64,000 nt of DNA from an uncultured Caldilineaceae bacterium (GTDB taxonomy: Bacteria; Chloroflexota; Anaerolineae; Caldilineales; Caldilineaceae), in assembly GCA_958295915.1 (NCBI GenBank), contig OY282381.1:1634722-1698721 (forward strand), written 5' to 3'. The translations under genes and the position numbers were made by a program. Shown here piece by piece: positions 1-9,760 of this stretch. The stretch's first letter is position 1, and every line of letters starts with the position of its first letter. Below the pieces are notes generated by a model. The model searched no databases. It saw only the letters and a list, made by a program, of their open reading frames with translations, and was not told the origin of the DNA.

Positions 1-473
<473 letters not shown>

Positions 474-545
474 TGGCCTGCAGCCCGAACTGTGAGCCGC
501 CTTGGTTCATCTGAATCAGAGGAATCGAACAGATCCTAGTCGAAT

Positions 546-574
546 TTGCCCAAACGCTACCCTTTCGCTATACT
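546..574 (+). promoter_or_regulatory. Sigma70-type promoter of the tRNA-Ser/SRP RNA unit
   Basis: TTGCCC (546-551) and TATACT (569-574) are separated by 17 bp. The expected transcription start is near 581, about 50 nt before the tRNA. The rest of the hemB-tRNA gap shows no gene. Confidence 0.6.
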
Positions 575-631
575 AGCCAGTTGTTGGCAAGGGGTGGCGC
601 GGGTTGCGGCCATCGCAGCCCCTTCTGATTC

Positions 632-721
<90 letters not shown>

Positions 722-756
722 ATTCGGTAGATCGTGTGTTTACATCGCTTCGTCAG

Positions 757-845
757 TTGTTGGGTCCTGTGCGGCAGGACACCGTAAACTCCGTCAGGGC
801 CGGGAGGCAGCAGCGGTAAGCGATTCGTCCTGGGCGCCACGGGGG
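757..845 (+). ncRNA. ffs: Small signal recognition particle RNA (4.5S-like)
   Basis: The conserved helix-8 domain is visible at 791-816: CCGTCAGGGCCGGGAGGCAG followed by CAGCGG. It contains a GGGA tetraloop closed by GCC/GGC and the asymmetric GTCAG/GCAG internal loop that binds Ffh. An outer helix pairs CAGGAC (775-780) with GTCCTG (827-832). The RNA scaffolds Ffh for membrane-protein targeting. It follows the tRNA-Ser by about 40 nt and may share its promoter. The ends are estimates, and the hairpin GGCGCC/GGCGCC after 833 may be part of its terminator. Confidence 0.72.
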
Positions 846-946
846 CGCCTGGCGGCTGGCGAAGCGGTGCGAACACGCGATTTTGCCTGATTTACTCTTT
901 TCTCTGCTGTCCCTGAACCTAATCGAACCGTCTATCGTCATTGGTG

Positions 947-999
947 TTGACTCTATTGGCGTTGACTCTATTAGTGTTGACTCTATATTAGTGTTGACC
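947..999 (+). promoter_or_regulatory. Direct repeats of TTGACT and probable promoter of the MFS gene
   Basis: Four TTGAC(T/C) repeats lie at 947, 962, 977 and 994, spaced 15, 15 and 17 bp inside a repeated GTGTTGACTCTATT unit. The copy at 962-967 forms a promoter with TATATT (984-989; 16-bp spacer), so transcription would start about 35 nt before the MFS start codon. The repeated unit could be an operator for a repressor binding successive turns, or simply a tandem duplication of the -35 region. Confidence 0.5.
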
Positions 1000-1029
1000 C
1001 TTGATTTCGCCACGCTAGAACTGCCCTGA

Positions 1030-2355
1030 ATGTCTCTCCACCGGCAAAATCCAATTCATACTTTTCTCGTCATAAGCGGCGGACGAGCAACTTTTAACGC
1101 GCTCATTTTTACAGTCAATCTCATCTACCATGTCGAAACTGTGGGACTGAACCCTCTGCAGCTTGTGATGGTGGGTATGGTTCTGGAGCTAACCACCTTT
1201 CTCTTCGAAGTGCCCACGGGTGTCGTTGCTGACGTCTACTCCCGGCGGCTATCTGTGATTATCGGTATGGCGCTGGTCGGCAGTGGTTTTCTCTTAGAGG
1301 GATGGGCGCCCCTATTTTGGACGGTGCTGACGGCGCAGGTACTTTGGGGCATCGGCTATACGTTCATCAGTGGCGCGCTGCAAGCCTGGCTGGCCGGCGA
1401 AATCGGCGCGGACGCTACCGGGCCGGTCTTCCTGCGGTCCTCGCAGCTGGGGCTGATAGCCGGGTTGGTCGGCACTGGCATCAGTGTCTGGTTGGCGCAA
1501 ACCTGGCTGCAACTGCCGATTATACTCGGCGGAGCGCTGTATATTGCCCTAGCTGCATACCTGGCGCTGACCATGCCCGAAGAAGGTTTTCGCCCCAGCT
1601 TGGCGGAAGAGCGGGGGACTCGGACGGTGCAAGCTCGCGGCTTTCGGGAATCGTTGTATCGTTCGACGTGGAAACAGATGGCAGAAACCACCCGCAGTGG
1701 CCTGCTTGCTGTGCGCGGGCATCAAGCGCTGCTAATCCTTATGGGCCTCAGCCTCGTAACCGGCCTGTATAGCGAGGGCTACGATAGGCTATGGACTCCC
1801 CACCTGCTGGGCGCCTTCAGCTTTCCGGCTCTGCCCGGCTTTGGCGCTGCCGCCTCAGCCTCTGGCTGGGCCAATAGCGTTGTCATCTGGTTTGGCATCA
1901 TTCGGCTCGGCTCAACTGTAGTGGGCCTCGCCGCCAATGAATTCGCCAGGCGCTGGCGAGCCACCGAGGAGCAGTCGCGCATTGTCAATTGGCTCACACT
2001 CCTCTATGGGTTGTTGCCGGCGAGCCTGCTACTCCTGGCCTGGACAAGGAATTTCTGGCTGGCAATGCTGGCGCTATGGGCGATCAGTCTCGGCCGCAGT
2101 ACGATCGACCCGTTGCAGGGCGCCTGGATCGTTCGCAATACTCCGAGCGCGCATCGGGCGACGATCATCTCATTTTGGGGACAGCTTGACGCCATCGGCC
2201 AGATTGTCGGCGGGCCGCTTGTCGGCTGGATCGGAACGATCGCGCGTCTACCTCTGGCCTTGACGACGTCAGCTGCGCTGCTCATGCCGTCACAGTGGCT
2301 GCTGGCGCTGGCGCGCAGACACAAATCGCCGCGGGCAGTGGCGGCGCAGGACTGA
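1030..2355 (+). CDS. Major facilitator superfamily transporter
   Basis: This 441-residue protein has about 12 hydrophobic segments, the size and pattern of an MFS exporter. The loop between helices 2 and 3 reads EVPTGVVADVYSRRLSV, the family's motif A (GxxxDxxxRR). The closest known type is the putative drug or sugar efflux group; no substrate can be read from sequence. The ATG start has no clear Shine-Dalgarno sequence but lies just downstream of the promoter repeats at 947-999. The gene stands alone between the SRP RNA and tmRNA. An inverted repeat GGAGAGTG/CACTCTCC (about 2375-2440) lies after the stop and might end transcription. Confidence 0.85.
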   Translation: MSLHRQNPIHTFLVISGGRATFNALIFTVNLIYHVETVGLNPLQLVMVGMVLELTTFLFEVPTGVVADVYSRRLSVIIGMALVGSGFLLEGWAPLFWTVLTAQVLWGIGYTFISGALQAWLAGEIGADATGPVFLRSSQLGLIAGLVGTGISVWLAQTWLQLPIILGGALYIALAAYLALTMPEEGFRPSLAEERGTRTVQARGFRESLYRSTWKQMAETTRSGLLAVRGHQALLILMGLSLVTGLYSEGYDRLWTPHLLGAFSFPALPGFGAAASASGWANSVVIWFGIIRLGSTVVGLAANEFARRWRATEEQSRIVNWLTLLYGLLPASLLLLAWTRNFWLAMLALWAISLGRSTIDPLQGAWIVRNTPSAHRATIISFWGQLDAIGQIVGGPLVGWIGTIARLPLALTTSAALLMPSQWLLALARRHKSPRAVAAQD

Positions 2356-2469
2356 GATCCATCAGTAGCGGAGAGTGTTAATGGGTCTGAAAAACGACTC
2401 CGTGCAGTTCGTAAAGGCTCTGGCCGCAGCGCACTCTCCCCTATCCGCGCAAATCGAAGGCGTGAAGGG

Positions 2470-2498
2470 TTGACCTTGCCTGTGAATTGATGTATACT
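2470..2498 (+). promoter_or_regulatory. Promoter of tmRNA
   Basis: TTGACC (2470-2475) and TATACT (2493-2498) are separated by 17 bp. The expected start falls at 2505-2508, exactly at the mature 5' end of tmRNA. Confidence 0.75.
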
Positions 2499-2507
2499 TA
2501 CATCGAT

Positions 2508-2955
2508 GGGGATGAACGGCTTCGACGGGGCATTGTCAGGCCTGAGACTGCAAGCCGTAGAGCGTCGACTACGTTAAAAAGGCGCACACCTTACAAATGC
2601 CAAAAATACAGGCATGGCTTTCAACTTTGGCTTCGCCAAGGCTGCTCCCGCAGCTCTGGCCGCCTAAGTAAGCCACCGACCCTTTTTCAAGGGTCACGGC
2701 CCGTCCGGGTGGGGCCAGCAGGCTGGACGGTCGCCGTCATATACTGTGAGCTGCGGCAGCCGGATGCCGATAGAGCTGCCTAAGCGCATCGGCTAGCCGG
2801 GGAAGCGCCTCGCGTTGATCCGAGGCCCACCGGCGATACAGAACGATCTCAGTACCACAATCCAGAGAGCGTTCTGACCCTTGTGATCGACTATGCTTGT
2901 AGACGTTTCAGGGCGAATGTTGCGGACGCGGGTTCGATTCCCGCCATCTCCACCA
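2508..2955 (+). ncRNA. ssrA: Transfer-messenger RNA (tmRNA)
   Basis: The 5' end GGGGATGAACGGCTTCGACG and the 3' T-arm and acceptor end (GGTTCGATTCCC, then CATCTCCACCA) are diagnostic. GGGGATG pairs with CATCTCC to form the alanine-accepting tRNA-like domain. The tag frame starts near 2599-2602 and stops at TAA 2665-2667, giving about AKNTGMAFNFGFAKAAP then AALAA. The C-terminal ALAA is the usual ClpXP degron. The exact resume codon is not proven. The RNA rescues stalled ribosomes with SmpB. At about 448 nt it is longer than the usual 350-400 nt, mostly in the pseudoknot region. Confidence 0.95.
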
Positions 2956-2960
2956 ATAGA

Positions 2961-3023
2961 GCGCCTCCCAAGTTGGGAGGCGCATCGTTTTCCAGGCGGG
3001 GGGCTGGTTTCAGCCCCCCTTTT
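2961..3023 (+). terminator. Double hairpin terminator after tmRNA
   Basis: A first hairpin (2961-2983) has a perfect 10-bp stem GCGCCTCCCA/TGGGAGGCGC. A second (2998-3019) has a 9-bp stem GGGGGGCTG/CAGCCCCCC followed by four T's, a canonical intrinsic terminator for tmRNA. The second hairpin lies 30 nt beyond the stop of the opposing methylase gene and could also help end that transcript. Confidence 0.8.
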
Positions 3024-3056
3024 GTTATGCAGCGGAGAGGCGCACTGCAAGCCCAC

Positions 3057-5933
3057 CTATGTGTCCAGCAGCGTCGCTTGCGCGGCCCATGTCGCCCGCA
3101 CGGCCAGACGCGCGATCTCCGGCCAGCTGAGCACCAGGGCATTGTAGTCAAAAGCCTCCTGGGCGCGGTTCTTGCGCTCGCAGATGTGGTAGAGACGATA
3201 GGCCAGCTCGCGCGCGTCCCTGGTGTTGCCTCTCAAGCGCGCCAACAGGACGCCGGCCGCCTCCTCGCCCTGCTGATAGTGGACGCGCACAAGGTGGTGC
3301 ACTACCTCCCAGACAGTGAGCCGCGTGTCTGTCTGCGGATCCCAGTCGTCTGGCAGTTCCAGGGGACGCAATAGGCGCGCCTTGCCGGCCCCGGCCTGCA
3401 GGATGCCGGCCGCGACCAGGCCGTCGATGCTGGTGTTCTTGGCCTTGGAGAGCGTCTCGGCCACCCCGAACTCGCCTTCGGCAAAGCCCACCTGATCGAA
3501 CCAGGCCAGGGCCCAGCGCGTGTCGGTATCGAAGTCGCCCTCCTGCGCGCTCAGCGTCTCGTCCAGGGTCTGGTTGATGAGGTCCAGGGCCTCGCGCACC
3601 GATACGGTCTCTCCGCTGATGTGCAACACGCGCGCGTAGCGGGTGAAGATGGCCATGCCGGGGCCGATGGCGGCCTGGGCCAGGTCCACGGGCGCGATGT
3701 GGCCGCTCTGCATCTTGGCCACAGCCGGCGGCAGCTCCTCCTTGAGGGCGTCCATGAACTCGCTGCGCGCGGTCTGGGGCGCGTCGGCAGGGCGCGGTCG
3801 GCAGACGAGGACGATGCTGGAGGCGAGGGCGTTGGTACCCTGATTCAGCTTTCGGTTCTCGCGTTCCGTGCGCACAGGCCATGTGCCGCTGATGGCAAAC
3901 CCGGCTCGCATTACTGCCTCGAGAAACGTCTCCCAGCCCGTGCTCGAAGTACCGGAATCGCCTTTCTTCTCCGACTGCTTGAAGGCGTAGTAGATTGTGA
4001 CCGGAAAGGCCGGGTGCGATTGCTCCGCGAGACGTTGCATCGCCCGCGTCATGCCATCGAGGAAAAATCTCTCCGCCTTCTCTTTGCTGCCATGTCGGTA
4101 AGGTGTGGCAACGAGTTCTTCGGCCTTGGGCACGGCCATCGTGGCGAACAGGCTGGGAAAGACCGATCGTAGCGATCGGCGCAGCCAGACGTAGAAGAAA
4201 TCGGACAGATCAGCATAGCCGATGTTATCGTAGTAGGGCGGATCAGTAGAGGCAATCTTGCTTAGGGTAATGGACTGTGTAGCAGCGTCAACCAGATGCC
4301 CATAGCCGATAGCGTCTGGTATTGCTCCGTTAGAAAGAAGCCCAGCCACCGTGTTATTGATCATGCTTTCGAAAGATCCACTGGAGCCGCTGACTGTATT
4401 GGCTTCAGCATAGTCCCACGACATGGGAATCGCTTGACGTCCAAAAGTGTCCCCGGGACACTCGACAGAGATTTTGAAGGTGCAAAAGGTGCTTGCACGG
4501 TTCGCTGTCTTACTAGCGCCAAACGCCAAGTACACAGCCACCGCCTCGGCGTAGGCAGTGGCCCCGGTTCCGCCGTCGCGCAGGGGAACGCCGTCATCCG
4601 CCAGACCGGCGGCCACGGCGTCGAGTCGGATGCGTTCGCGCGCCTCACCCACCAGGTCGGTGAAGGTGGTCAGGGCCACCAACTGGCGATCGGTAAACAG
4701 ATCTGCCCACGTGAAGAATCCGTAGCCGCGACCACTCACCAAATTGGAAGTGTCTCGGTTCATAGTCTGATCAGGTCTCCACTCTGGCTGCGCTCGCCGC
4801 GCGGTTTCCTCTTGTTCCGGTGTCGGCGGCAGATAGACCCGCCCCCGGTCTCCCTCGGCAACGATTGCCATGAGGCGCGCGCCCATGCGACCGGCCATGC
4901 TTTCTCCCTTAATGTAAGGGTCATTGATCGGCGCGCCGGACATCACACACTGGAAGTGTGCCCCGCGCGCCAGCTTGGTGCCCTTTCTGGCCCCCTCCGG
5001 CGGTGGCCCCGCCTTGACGGTGAAGCGATAGCCGTCGTCATCGATCAGCGGCTGGACGTAGGCTTCCCTGCCCTTTTTCTTCGATAGGATGAAGGTAGAC
5101 GCCAGCGGCACTTCTATATCGGCGAAGGCCGGGTTGGAGCTGCGTACCGTACGCGCCCACAGCCAGGCGATGACCGGCAGCTTGCGGCCCACATACCGCT
5201 CGAGGTCGGGCCGCGCCTGGGCCATCTCCGGCGTGACCTCCACCTTGGGATACAGATGACCGATGCGTTTCTCGGCCTCAGCGCGCATCCACTGGCCATA
5301 GTAGCGCACATCCTCGGCCAGGCCCGTGGACTGTGGCCAGTGACCGGTGGTCAGCGCTTGCTGGTCTCCAGCCACTGGAGACCGACCACTGAACTTGGGC
5401 GGTATCTCGATCATGGCTTTGTTGATCAGCACTGCCACCGGGTTGAGGTCGCTGGCGAAGCTCTCCAGCCCTAGCCGCTGCGCCTCCAGGGGGATGGAGC
5501 CGCCGCCGGCGAAGGGGTCGTGGAAGGCCGGCAGTCTGTCCGGGTCGAACAGCTCGGCCGCGCGCGGGTGGTCGCGGTTGTCCGCGCAGGTTCTGCGCCA
5601 GCTCTTGCGGATCTCCGCGCGCGCATCGTTCAGGACTCTCTCATCGGTGGTGTTCTTCCACTTGACCAGCTGCTCGATGATATCGAAGAGCCGCCAGCGC
5701 TCCTCGGATTGAGCCTCCTCGCTGGGGAACAGTTCCGGCCATGCAGAGGGGTCGTCCACCAGGCTGGTGAAGATGACGGCACACGCCGCGGCCAGGGGAC
5801 GACGCGCCCACCACAGGTGCAATGTGCTGGGGTGACCGTGACGGATCGATTTCTCATGCGCGGAGGCGGCGTTGATGGCGTCCAGGGGCAGGGCGACTTC
5901 GATCAGTTTTTTGCGGGTGACGATGCTATCCAT
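3057..5933 (-). CDS. DUF1156-type adenine-specific DNA methyltransferase
   Basis: This 958-residue protein opens with a DUF1156 domain (about residues 1-75; note [16 protein letters not shown]). It then carries methyltransferase motif [18 protein letters not shown] (about 139-155), and the catalytic DPPYY motif near residue 563. That circularly arranged layout is typical of COG1743 methylases, thought to modify adenine-N6. Such proteins occur in defence islands beside large helicases. The start ATG is the first Met and fits the family's N-terminus. It lies 139 bp downstream of the helicase gene on the same strand, so the two are probably one transcript. DUF499, DUF1998 and phospholipase-D partners seen in related islands are absent here. 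The target sequence is unknown. Confidence 0.85.
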   Translation of the reverse strand: MDSIVTRKKLIEVALPLDAINAASAHEKSIRHGHPSTLHLWWARRPLAAACAVIFTSLVDDPSAWPELFPSEEAQSEERWRLFDIIEQLVKWKNTTDERVLNDARAEIRKSWRRTCADNRDHPRAAELFDPDRLPAFHDPFAGGGSIPLEAQRLGLESFASDLNPVAVLINKAMIEIPPKFSGRSPVAGDQQALTTGHWPQSTGLAEDVRYYGQWMRAEAEKRIGHLYPKVEVTPEMAQARPDLERYVGRKLPVIAWLWARTVRSSNPAFADIEVPLASTFILSKKKGREAYVQPLIDDDGYRFTVKAGPPPEGARKGTKLARGAHFQCVMSGAPINDPYIKGESMAGRMGARLMAIVAEGDRGRVYLPPTPEQEETARRAQPEWRPDQTMNRDTSNLVSGRGYGFFTWADLFTDRQLVALTTFTDLVGEARERIRLDAVAAGLADDGVPLRDGGTGATAYAEAVAVYLAFGASKTANRASTFCTFKISVECPGDTFGRQAIPMSWDYAEANTVSGSSGSFESMINNTVAGLLSNGAIPDAIGYGHLVDAATQSITLSKIASTDPPYYDNIGYADLSDFFYVWLRRSLRSVFPSLFATMAVPKAEELVATPYRHGSKEKAERFFLDGMTRAMQRLAEQSHPAFPVTIYYAFKQSEKKGDSGTSSTGWETFLEAVMRAGFAISGTWPVRTERENRKLNQGTNALASSIVLVCRPRPADAPQTARSEFMDALKEELPPAVAKMQSGHIAPVDLAQAAIGPGMAIFTRYARVLHISGETVSVREALDLINQTLDETLSAQEGDFDTDTRWALAWFDQVGFAEGEFGVAETLSKAKNTSIDGLVAAGILQAGAGKARLLRPLELPDDWDPQTDTRLTVWEVVHHLVRVHYQQGEEAAGVLLARLRGNTRDARELAYRLYHICERKNRAQEAFDYNALVLSWPEIARLAVRATWAAQATLLDT

Positions 5934-6072
5934 GCGTATTCAACTCACCTCCAACTCGGCGCGAGAGACGCCGGGCGCCTCAAGCCGCTCTTCCAGGACT
6001 CATCCCGGCATCCCATCATACTTTGACAGATCGTAAGCGCACAAATCAAATCCCAAGCGCCAGGGCCGTCGA

Positions 6073-9000
6073 TCACGAAGGCGCCTCGGCGCGCGCCAGC
6101 AACGCGGCGAAGTCGTAGTTGACGCTGGTCACGCCGAAATCGGGTTCCCGTTGGAAGGGCTTGCGCAGGTAGTGGAGCCGATGGTTGTCCCCATCCAGAA
6201 ATTCCACGATGGCGAGAATGTAGTCATCGGGCTTGTTCAGGGAATACAGGATCTCATTGCGGGTGACGGTAACGGTGGCCGCTCCGCTGATTCGGCCCTT
6301 GACTTCGAGAAACCGTAGCTTGCCGCTGTCGGGGACACGGCTCTCGATGTCGTAGCCCCGCTTCTCGAACTCCCGGTCGGTCGGCTCAAAGCCGAGCGAC
6401 CGCTCCGCTGCCATCACGATCTGGCGCGCTTTGGCGGCCGCGGCCTGGGTATCGCGCGCGGCTGTGGCGTCGCGAGCGGGCGCGATACCGCTCATAGCCT
6501 GAATGAGCCCGCCTGGCACAATCAAGGCTGCGCCCAGCGCCACCGGCGGCAGCGGCGAAATCTGGCCTTCCAGCTTCAATTCCGCCAGCCGTTTTTGGAG
6601 CCGTTCCTGCATCCTGTCGGCGCGTTGACGGGCCTGGGTCGAATTGAGACGGGCGTTGGCGCGGCCGGCCTGCTCTTGCAGCTTCAGCTCTTCGGCGCGG
6701 TGGTCCCAGTGCGCGATCTCCTTGGTCAGCCGATCCTGGACGGCTTCCCTGGTCTTGTCGATCAACGGCTGTCGGACTTTGCGGATTTCCTCCAGATGCT
6801 CGCGCGCCACGCTGGCGATGGCGTACCGCTGGGCCGTCTGCTCCAGATCGGGCCCGATCCAGGCGCACTCGGGGCGCGCCAGAATGGCTGCGTGTCCCGG
6901 TTCATCGGCGGCCAGAGGCCGGTAGTCGAGATAGGGGGCATAGTCCAGATGGCGGGTCTGGCCGGCGGCGTCAAGTTCGACGTAGAGCATGCGCTTGGAG
7001 ATGACCTGGCGGTTGCCGGCGCGCGTGAGGCTGGCATCCTGGATGGCATGTTCGAGGAAGAAGAGCACGCGCGCTTCGGCGCCGGGGTCCCGATCGTCGA
7101 CCAGCGTCGCGCCCTGCTTCAAGAGGTCACGATGGCTTTTCAGGGTGCTGTCGATAACGGCGTCGAGCAGGGGATGGCCGGGACAGACAAAGGCAGGGGC
7201 GGGATGGCTGCCGTTGGCTATCAGGGATTTTTCGAAGGCGATCCGTTCGTAGCGGCGCAGCACCGGCATGCTGGCGCCGGTTGTGTGGGCGGAGTTGCGC
7301 ACCTCGGCTGGCACATGCGTAATCTGGTAGCGGCGGCTCTCGCGTTGCCGGATGCGGCCCTGGAGTCGTCGGAAGGCCTCAAGAAAGAAGGACTCGATGA
7401 AATGGGGCTGCAAACGCCGGGCTTCGGCCCGCTCCATCTCCGCGCGAATGCGGTGGACTCGGCTGGCGTCCAGGGCGTTTGGGGCCAGGGCGCGCTCTGC
7501 CAGCAGCTGGCGCAGCTTGTCGCGGTCGAAAGCATGGTCGACGATGGTGGTCAGCCTGGCTTTGATCTGCGGCTGCTCCCCATAGCGGACAGCTTCGACA
7601 AGCAGATCGCGTAGCGGCTTGCCCTCGAACTGCAGCGTGCCCAGCACATCGTACACTTGGCCGCCGAGCGTCTTGCGGGCCTGTTCCAGCTTTTCCAGCA
7701 ACCTGCGGTATACGTCACCCTCGCGCGTTTCGGCGGCGACCAGGTTCCACAGATGGCAGACTTGGGTCTGGCCGATGCGGTGAATGCGGCCGAAGCGTTG
7801 CTCAATGCGGTTGGGATTCCAGGGCAGGTCGTAGTTGACCATCAGATGGGCGCGCTGGAGATTGATCCCTTCGCCGGCGGCGTCGGTCGCCAGCAGCACC
7901 TGGACTTGTGGGTCGTGGCGGAAGGCTTCCTGGGCGGCGTAGCGCTCCTCGCGGCGCAAACCGCCGTGAATGACTACGATGGCCTGCGCGCGCCCCAACA
8001 GGCCGGCGATGCGGCCCTGCAGGTAGGTCAGGGTGTCGCGGTGTTCGGTGAAGATGACCAGTTTCTGCTGTGGGGAGGGGACTGGATCAGGAATTTCACC
8101 GGCTCCGTAGGGAGCGGGGGCCTCAGCGATGGCATGGGCGATGCCGCGTTGGGTAAATAGTTCACTGAGCAGGTCGGCCAGTTGACGCCACTTGGTGTCG
8201 CCAGCGCTACGCAGCACGCGGTTGGCCATGGATTCCAAGTCTGTGAGGGTGTCGAGCTCCCGTTGCAGTTCGTCGATGGTCTGGGCGGCGGTCGCCTGAT
8301 CGAGGACGTTCTCTTCCCGCTCCTCGATCTCGCTCTCGGGGGCGTCTTCCAGGTCTTCAAGATCTTCGATGTCCAGCCCCAGATCGTCTGTTGTGATGGC
8401 AGGGGCGGTTTGCTCGCGCCGTTGCAGCGTCTGAAGCTCCCGCAGGCGGCTCTGCAGCCGTTCGCGGCGGCGGCGCAACGACTGGTAGATGGCTGCGGGT
8501 GAAGAGGCAAGACGGCGCTGCAGGATGGTCAAAGCGAAACCGACGGCGCCGGCGCGCGAGTCGTTGGCCAGCGCGGCGGCGCGGTCAAACTCCGCGCGCA
8601 CGTATTGGGTAACCTTCCTGTAGAGTCGGGCTTCCTCGTGTGACAGCTTGTAGGGGAGCGTGTGGGCTATACGCTCGGGGAAAAGGGGCGTGCTGTCGAA
8701 CTTCAGCAAGCTCTCTTTGACCATGCGGCGCATCAGGTCGGATACATCGACAACGTGGGCGCCGTCGCGGAAGCGCCCCTCGAAGCGGTCACCATCCAGG
8801 AGCGCCATGAACAGCTGGAAGTCTTCCTCCTTGCCGTTGTGGGGCGTGGCCGTCATCAGCAGAAAGTGGCGCGTGAGGCCGGATAGGAGCTTCCCCAGCT
8901 GGTAGCGCTTTGTATATTTGATCTCACTACCGTAAAAGCTGGCCGACATCTTGTGGGCCTCGTCGCAGACCACCAGATCCCATTCGCAGTCGCGCGCCTT

Positions 9001-9654
9001 CAGCTTCTGCTGGACGTCCTCGTCGCGTGAGAGCTTATCCAGCCGGGCGATGACAAGGTCGGTCTCGAGGAACCAGTTGCCTGTGCGCGCGGCGTCGAGC
9101 TTGTCGTTGGTGAGGATTTCGAAGGGCAGTTGGAAGCGCCGGAAAAGCTCGTCCTGCCACTGTTCGGCCAAGGCGCCGGGACAGACTACGAGACAGCGCT
9201 GGAGGTCGCCGCGGGCGATCAGCTCCTTGATCAGCAGCCCGGCCATGATGGTCTTGCCGGCGCCGGGATCATCGGCCAGCAGGAAGCGTAGCGGCGAGCG
9301 CGGCAGCATCGCTTCATACACGGCCGTGATCTGATGAGGCAGTGGCTCGACATCGGAGGTATGCACCGCCAGCAGCGGGTCGAACAGATGGGCCAGGCGG
9401 ATGCGCTGGGCCTCGGACAGCAGACGGAAGAGGGCGCCGTCGCCATCGAAGCTCCAGGGGCGCCTCCGTTGGACAACCGCGATCCTGGATTCGTCGTCAC
9501 GGTATAGAAGTTCGTTCGCGACCCTGCCGGACGGTGTCTTGTAGGTTAGCTCCAGGGCGGAATCTCCGTACCACTGGACGCTGACCACCGTTACCAGGCT
9601 ATCCGCCAGGATGCCCTGTACGGCCGCATTGGTTGTAAGGTCTTCTAGTTTCAT
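6073..9654 (-). CDS. SNF2-family helicase/ATPase with C-terminal DUF3883 domain
   Basis: This protein has 1193 residues from the start MKLEDLTTNA, preferred over an upstream ATG at 9756 because it matches the usual family N-terminus. Superfamily 2 motifs are complete: DDPGAGKTIM (Walker A, about 128-137), DEAH (231-234), TATP (268-271) and QRFGRIHRIGQ (motif VI). A charged, coiled-coil-prone region follows. The C-terminus holds GKLRFLEVKGR, the core of DUF3883, a PD-(D/E)XK-like fold. Family knowledge links this architecture to anti-phage systems, where the ATPase acts on foreign DNA alongside a methylase. It is the likely first gene of a two-gene operon with the DUF1156 methylase. Direct function is inferred. 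Confidence 0.85.
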   Translation of the reverse strand: MKLEDLTTNAAVQGILADSLVTVVSVQWYGDSALELTYKTPSGRVANELLYRDDESRIAVVQRRRPWSFDGDGALFRLLSEAQRIRLAHLFDPLLAVHTSDVEPLPHQITAVYEAMLPRSPLRFLLADDPGAGKTIMAGLLIKELIARGDLQRCLVVCPGALAEQWQDELFRRFQLPFEILTNDKLDAARTGNWFLETDLVIARLDKLSRDEDVQQKLKARDCEWDLVVCDEAHKMSASFYGSEIKYTKRYQLGKLLSGLTRHFLLMTATPHNGKEEDFQLFMALLDGDRFEGRFRDGAHVVDVSDLMRRMVKESLLKFDSTPLFPERIAHTLPYKLSHEEARLYRKVTQYVRAEFDRAAALANDSRAGAVGFALTILQRRLASSPAAIYQSLRRRRERLQSRLRELQTLQRREQTAPAITTDDLGLDIEDLEDLEDAPESEIEEREENVLDQATAAQTIDELQRELDTLTDLESMANRVLRSAGDTKWRQLADLLSELFTQRGIAHAIAEAPAPYGAGEIPDPVPSPQQKLVIFTEHRDTLTYLQGRIAGLLGRAQAIVVIHGGLRREERYAAQEAFRHDPQVQVLLATDAAGEGINLQRAHLMVNYDLPWNPNRIEQRFGRIHRIGQTQVCHLWNLVAAETREGDVYRRLLEKLEQARKTLGGQVYDVLGTLQFEGKPLRDLLVEAVRYGEQPQIKARLTTIVDHAFDRDKLRQLLAERALAPNALDASRVHRIRAEMERAEARRLQPHFIESFFLEAFRRLQGRIRQRESRRYQITHVPAEVRNSAHTTGASMPVLRRYERIAFEKSLIANGSHPAPAFVCPGHPLLDAVIDSTLKSHRDLLKQGATLVDDRDPGAEARVLFFLEHAIQDASLTRAGNRQVISKRMLYVELDAAGQTRHLDYAPYLDYRPLAADEPGHAAILARPECAWIGPDLEQTAQRYAIASVAREHLEEIRKVRQPLIDKTREAVQDRLTKEIAHWDHRAEELKLQEQAGRANARLNSTQARQRADRMQERLQKRLAELKLEGQISPLPPVALGAALIVPGGLIQAMSGIAPARDATAARDTQAAAAKARQIVMAAERSLGFEPTDREFEKRGYDIESRVPDSGKLRFLEVKGRISGAATVTVTRNEILYSLNKPDDYILAIVEFLDGDNHRLHYLRKPFQREPDFGVTSVNYDFAALLARAEAPS

Positions 9655-9676
9655 ATTTCGAGCGTTGTGGATGCAA

Positions 9677-9705
9677 TTGACAATCGAATCAGAATTGGAT
9701 ACTAT
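9677..9705 (+). promoter_or_regulatory. Promoter of the type II methyltransferase gene
   Basis: TTGACA (9677-9682) and TACTAT (9700-9705) are separated by 17 bp in the 106-bp divergent region between the helicase and methylase starts. The expected transcription start is near 9712, giving a leader of about 50 nt. Confidence 0.6.
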
Positions 9706-9760
9706 GGGTAGCGAACAGAAACTATAAAGTGCATAATAGATTTGGGAGTGGGTCAATAGT

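Noticed and set aside
2487..2783. 98-codon frame over tmRNA
   Set aside because: The DNA is fully explained by tmRNA structure and its tag frame.
6595..7614. Long plus-strand frame opposite the helicase gene
   Set aside because: The minus-strand helicase has complete family motifs; the opposite frame is a GC-bias shadow.
3057..9654. Calling the methylase/helicase pair DISARM
   Set aside because: The DUF1998 (DrmB), DrmA-type helicase and phospholipase-D genes that define DISARM are absent.
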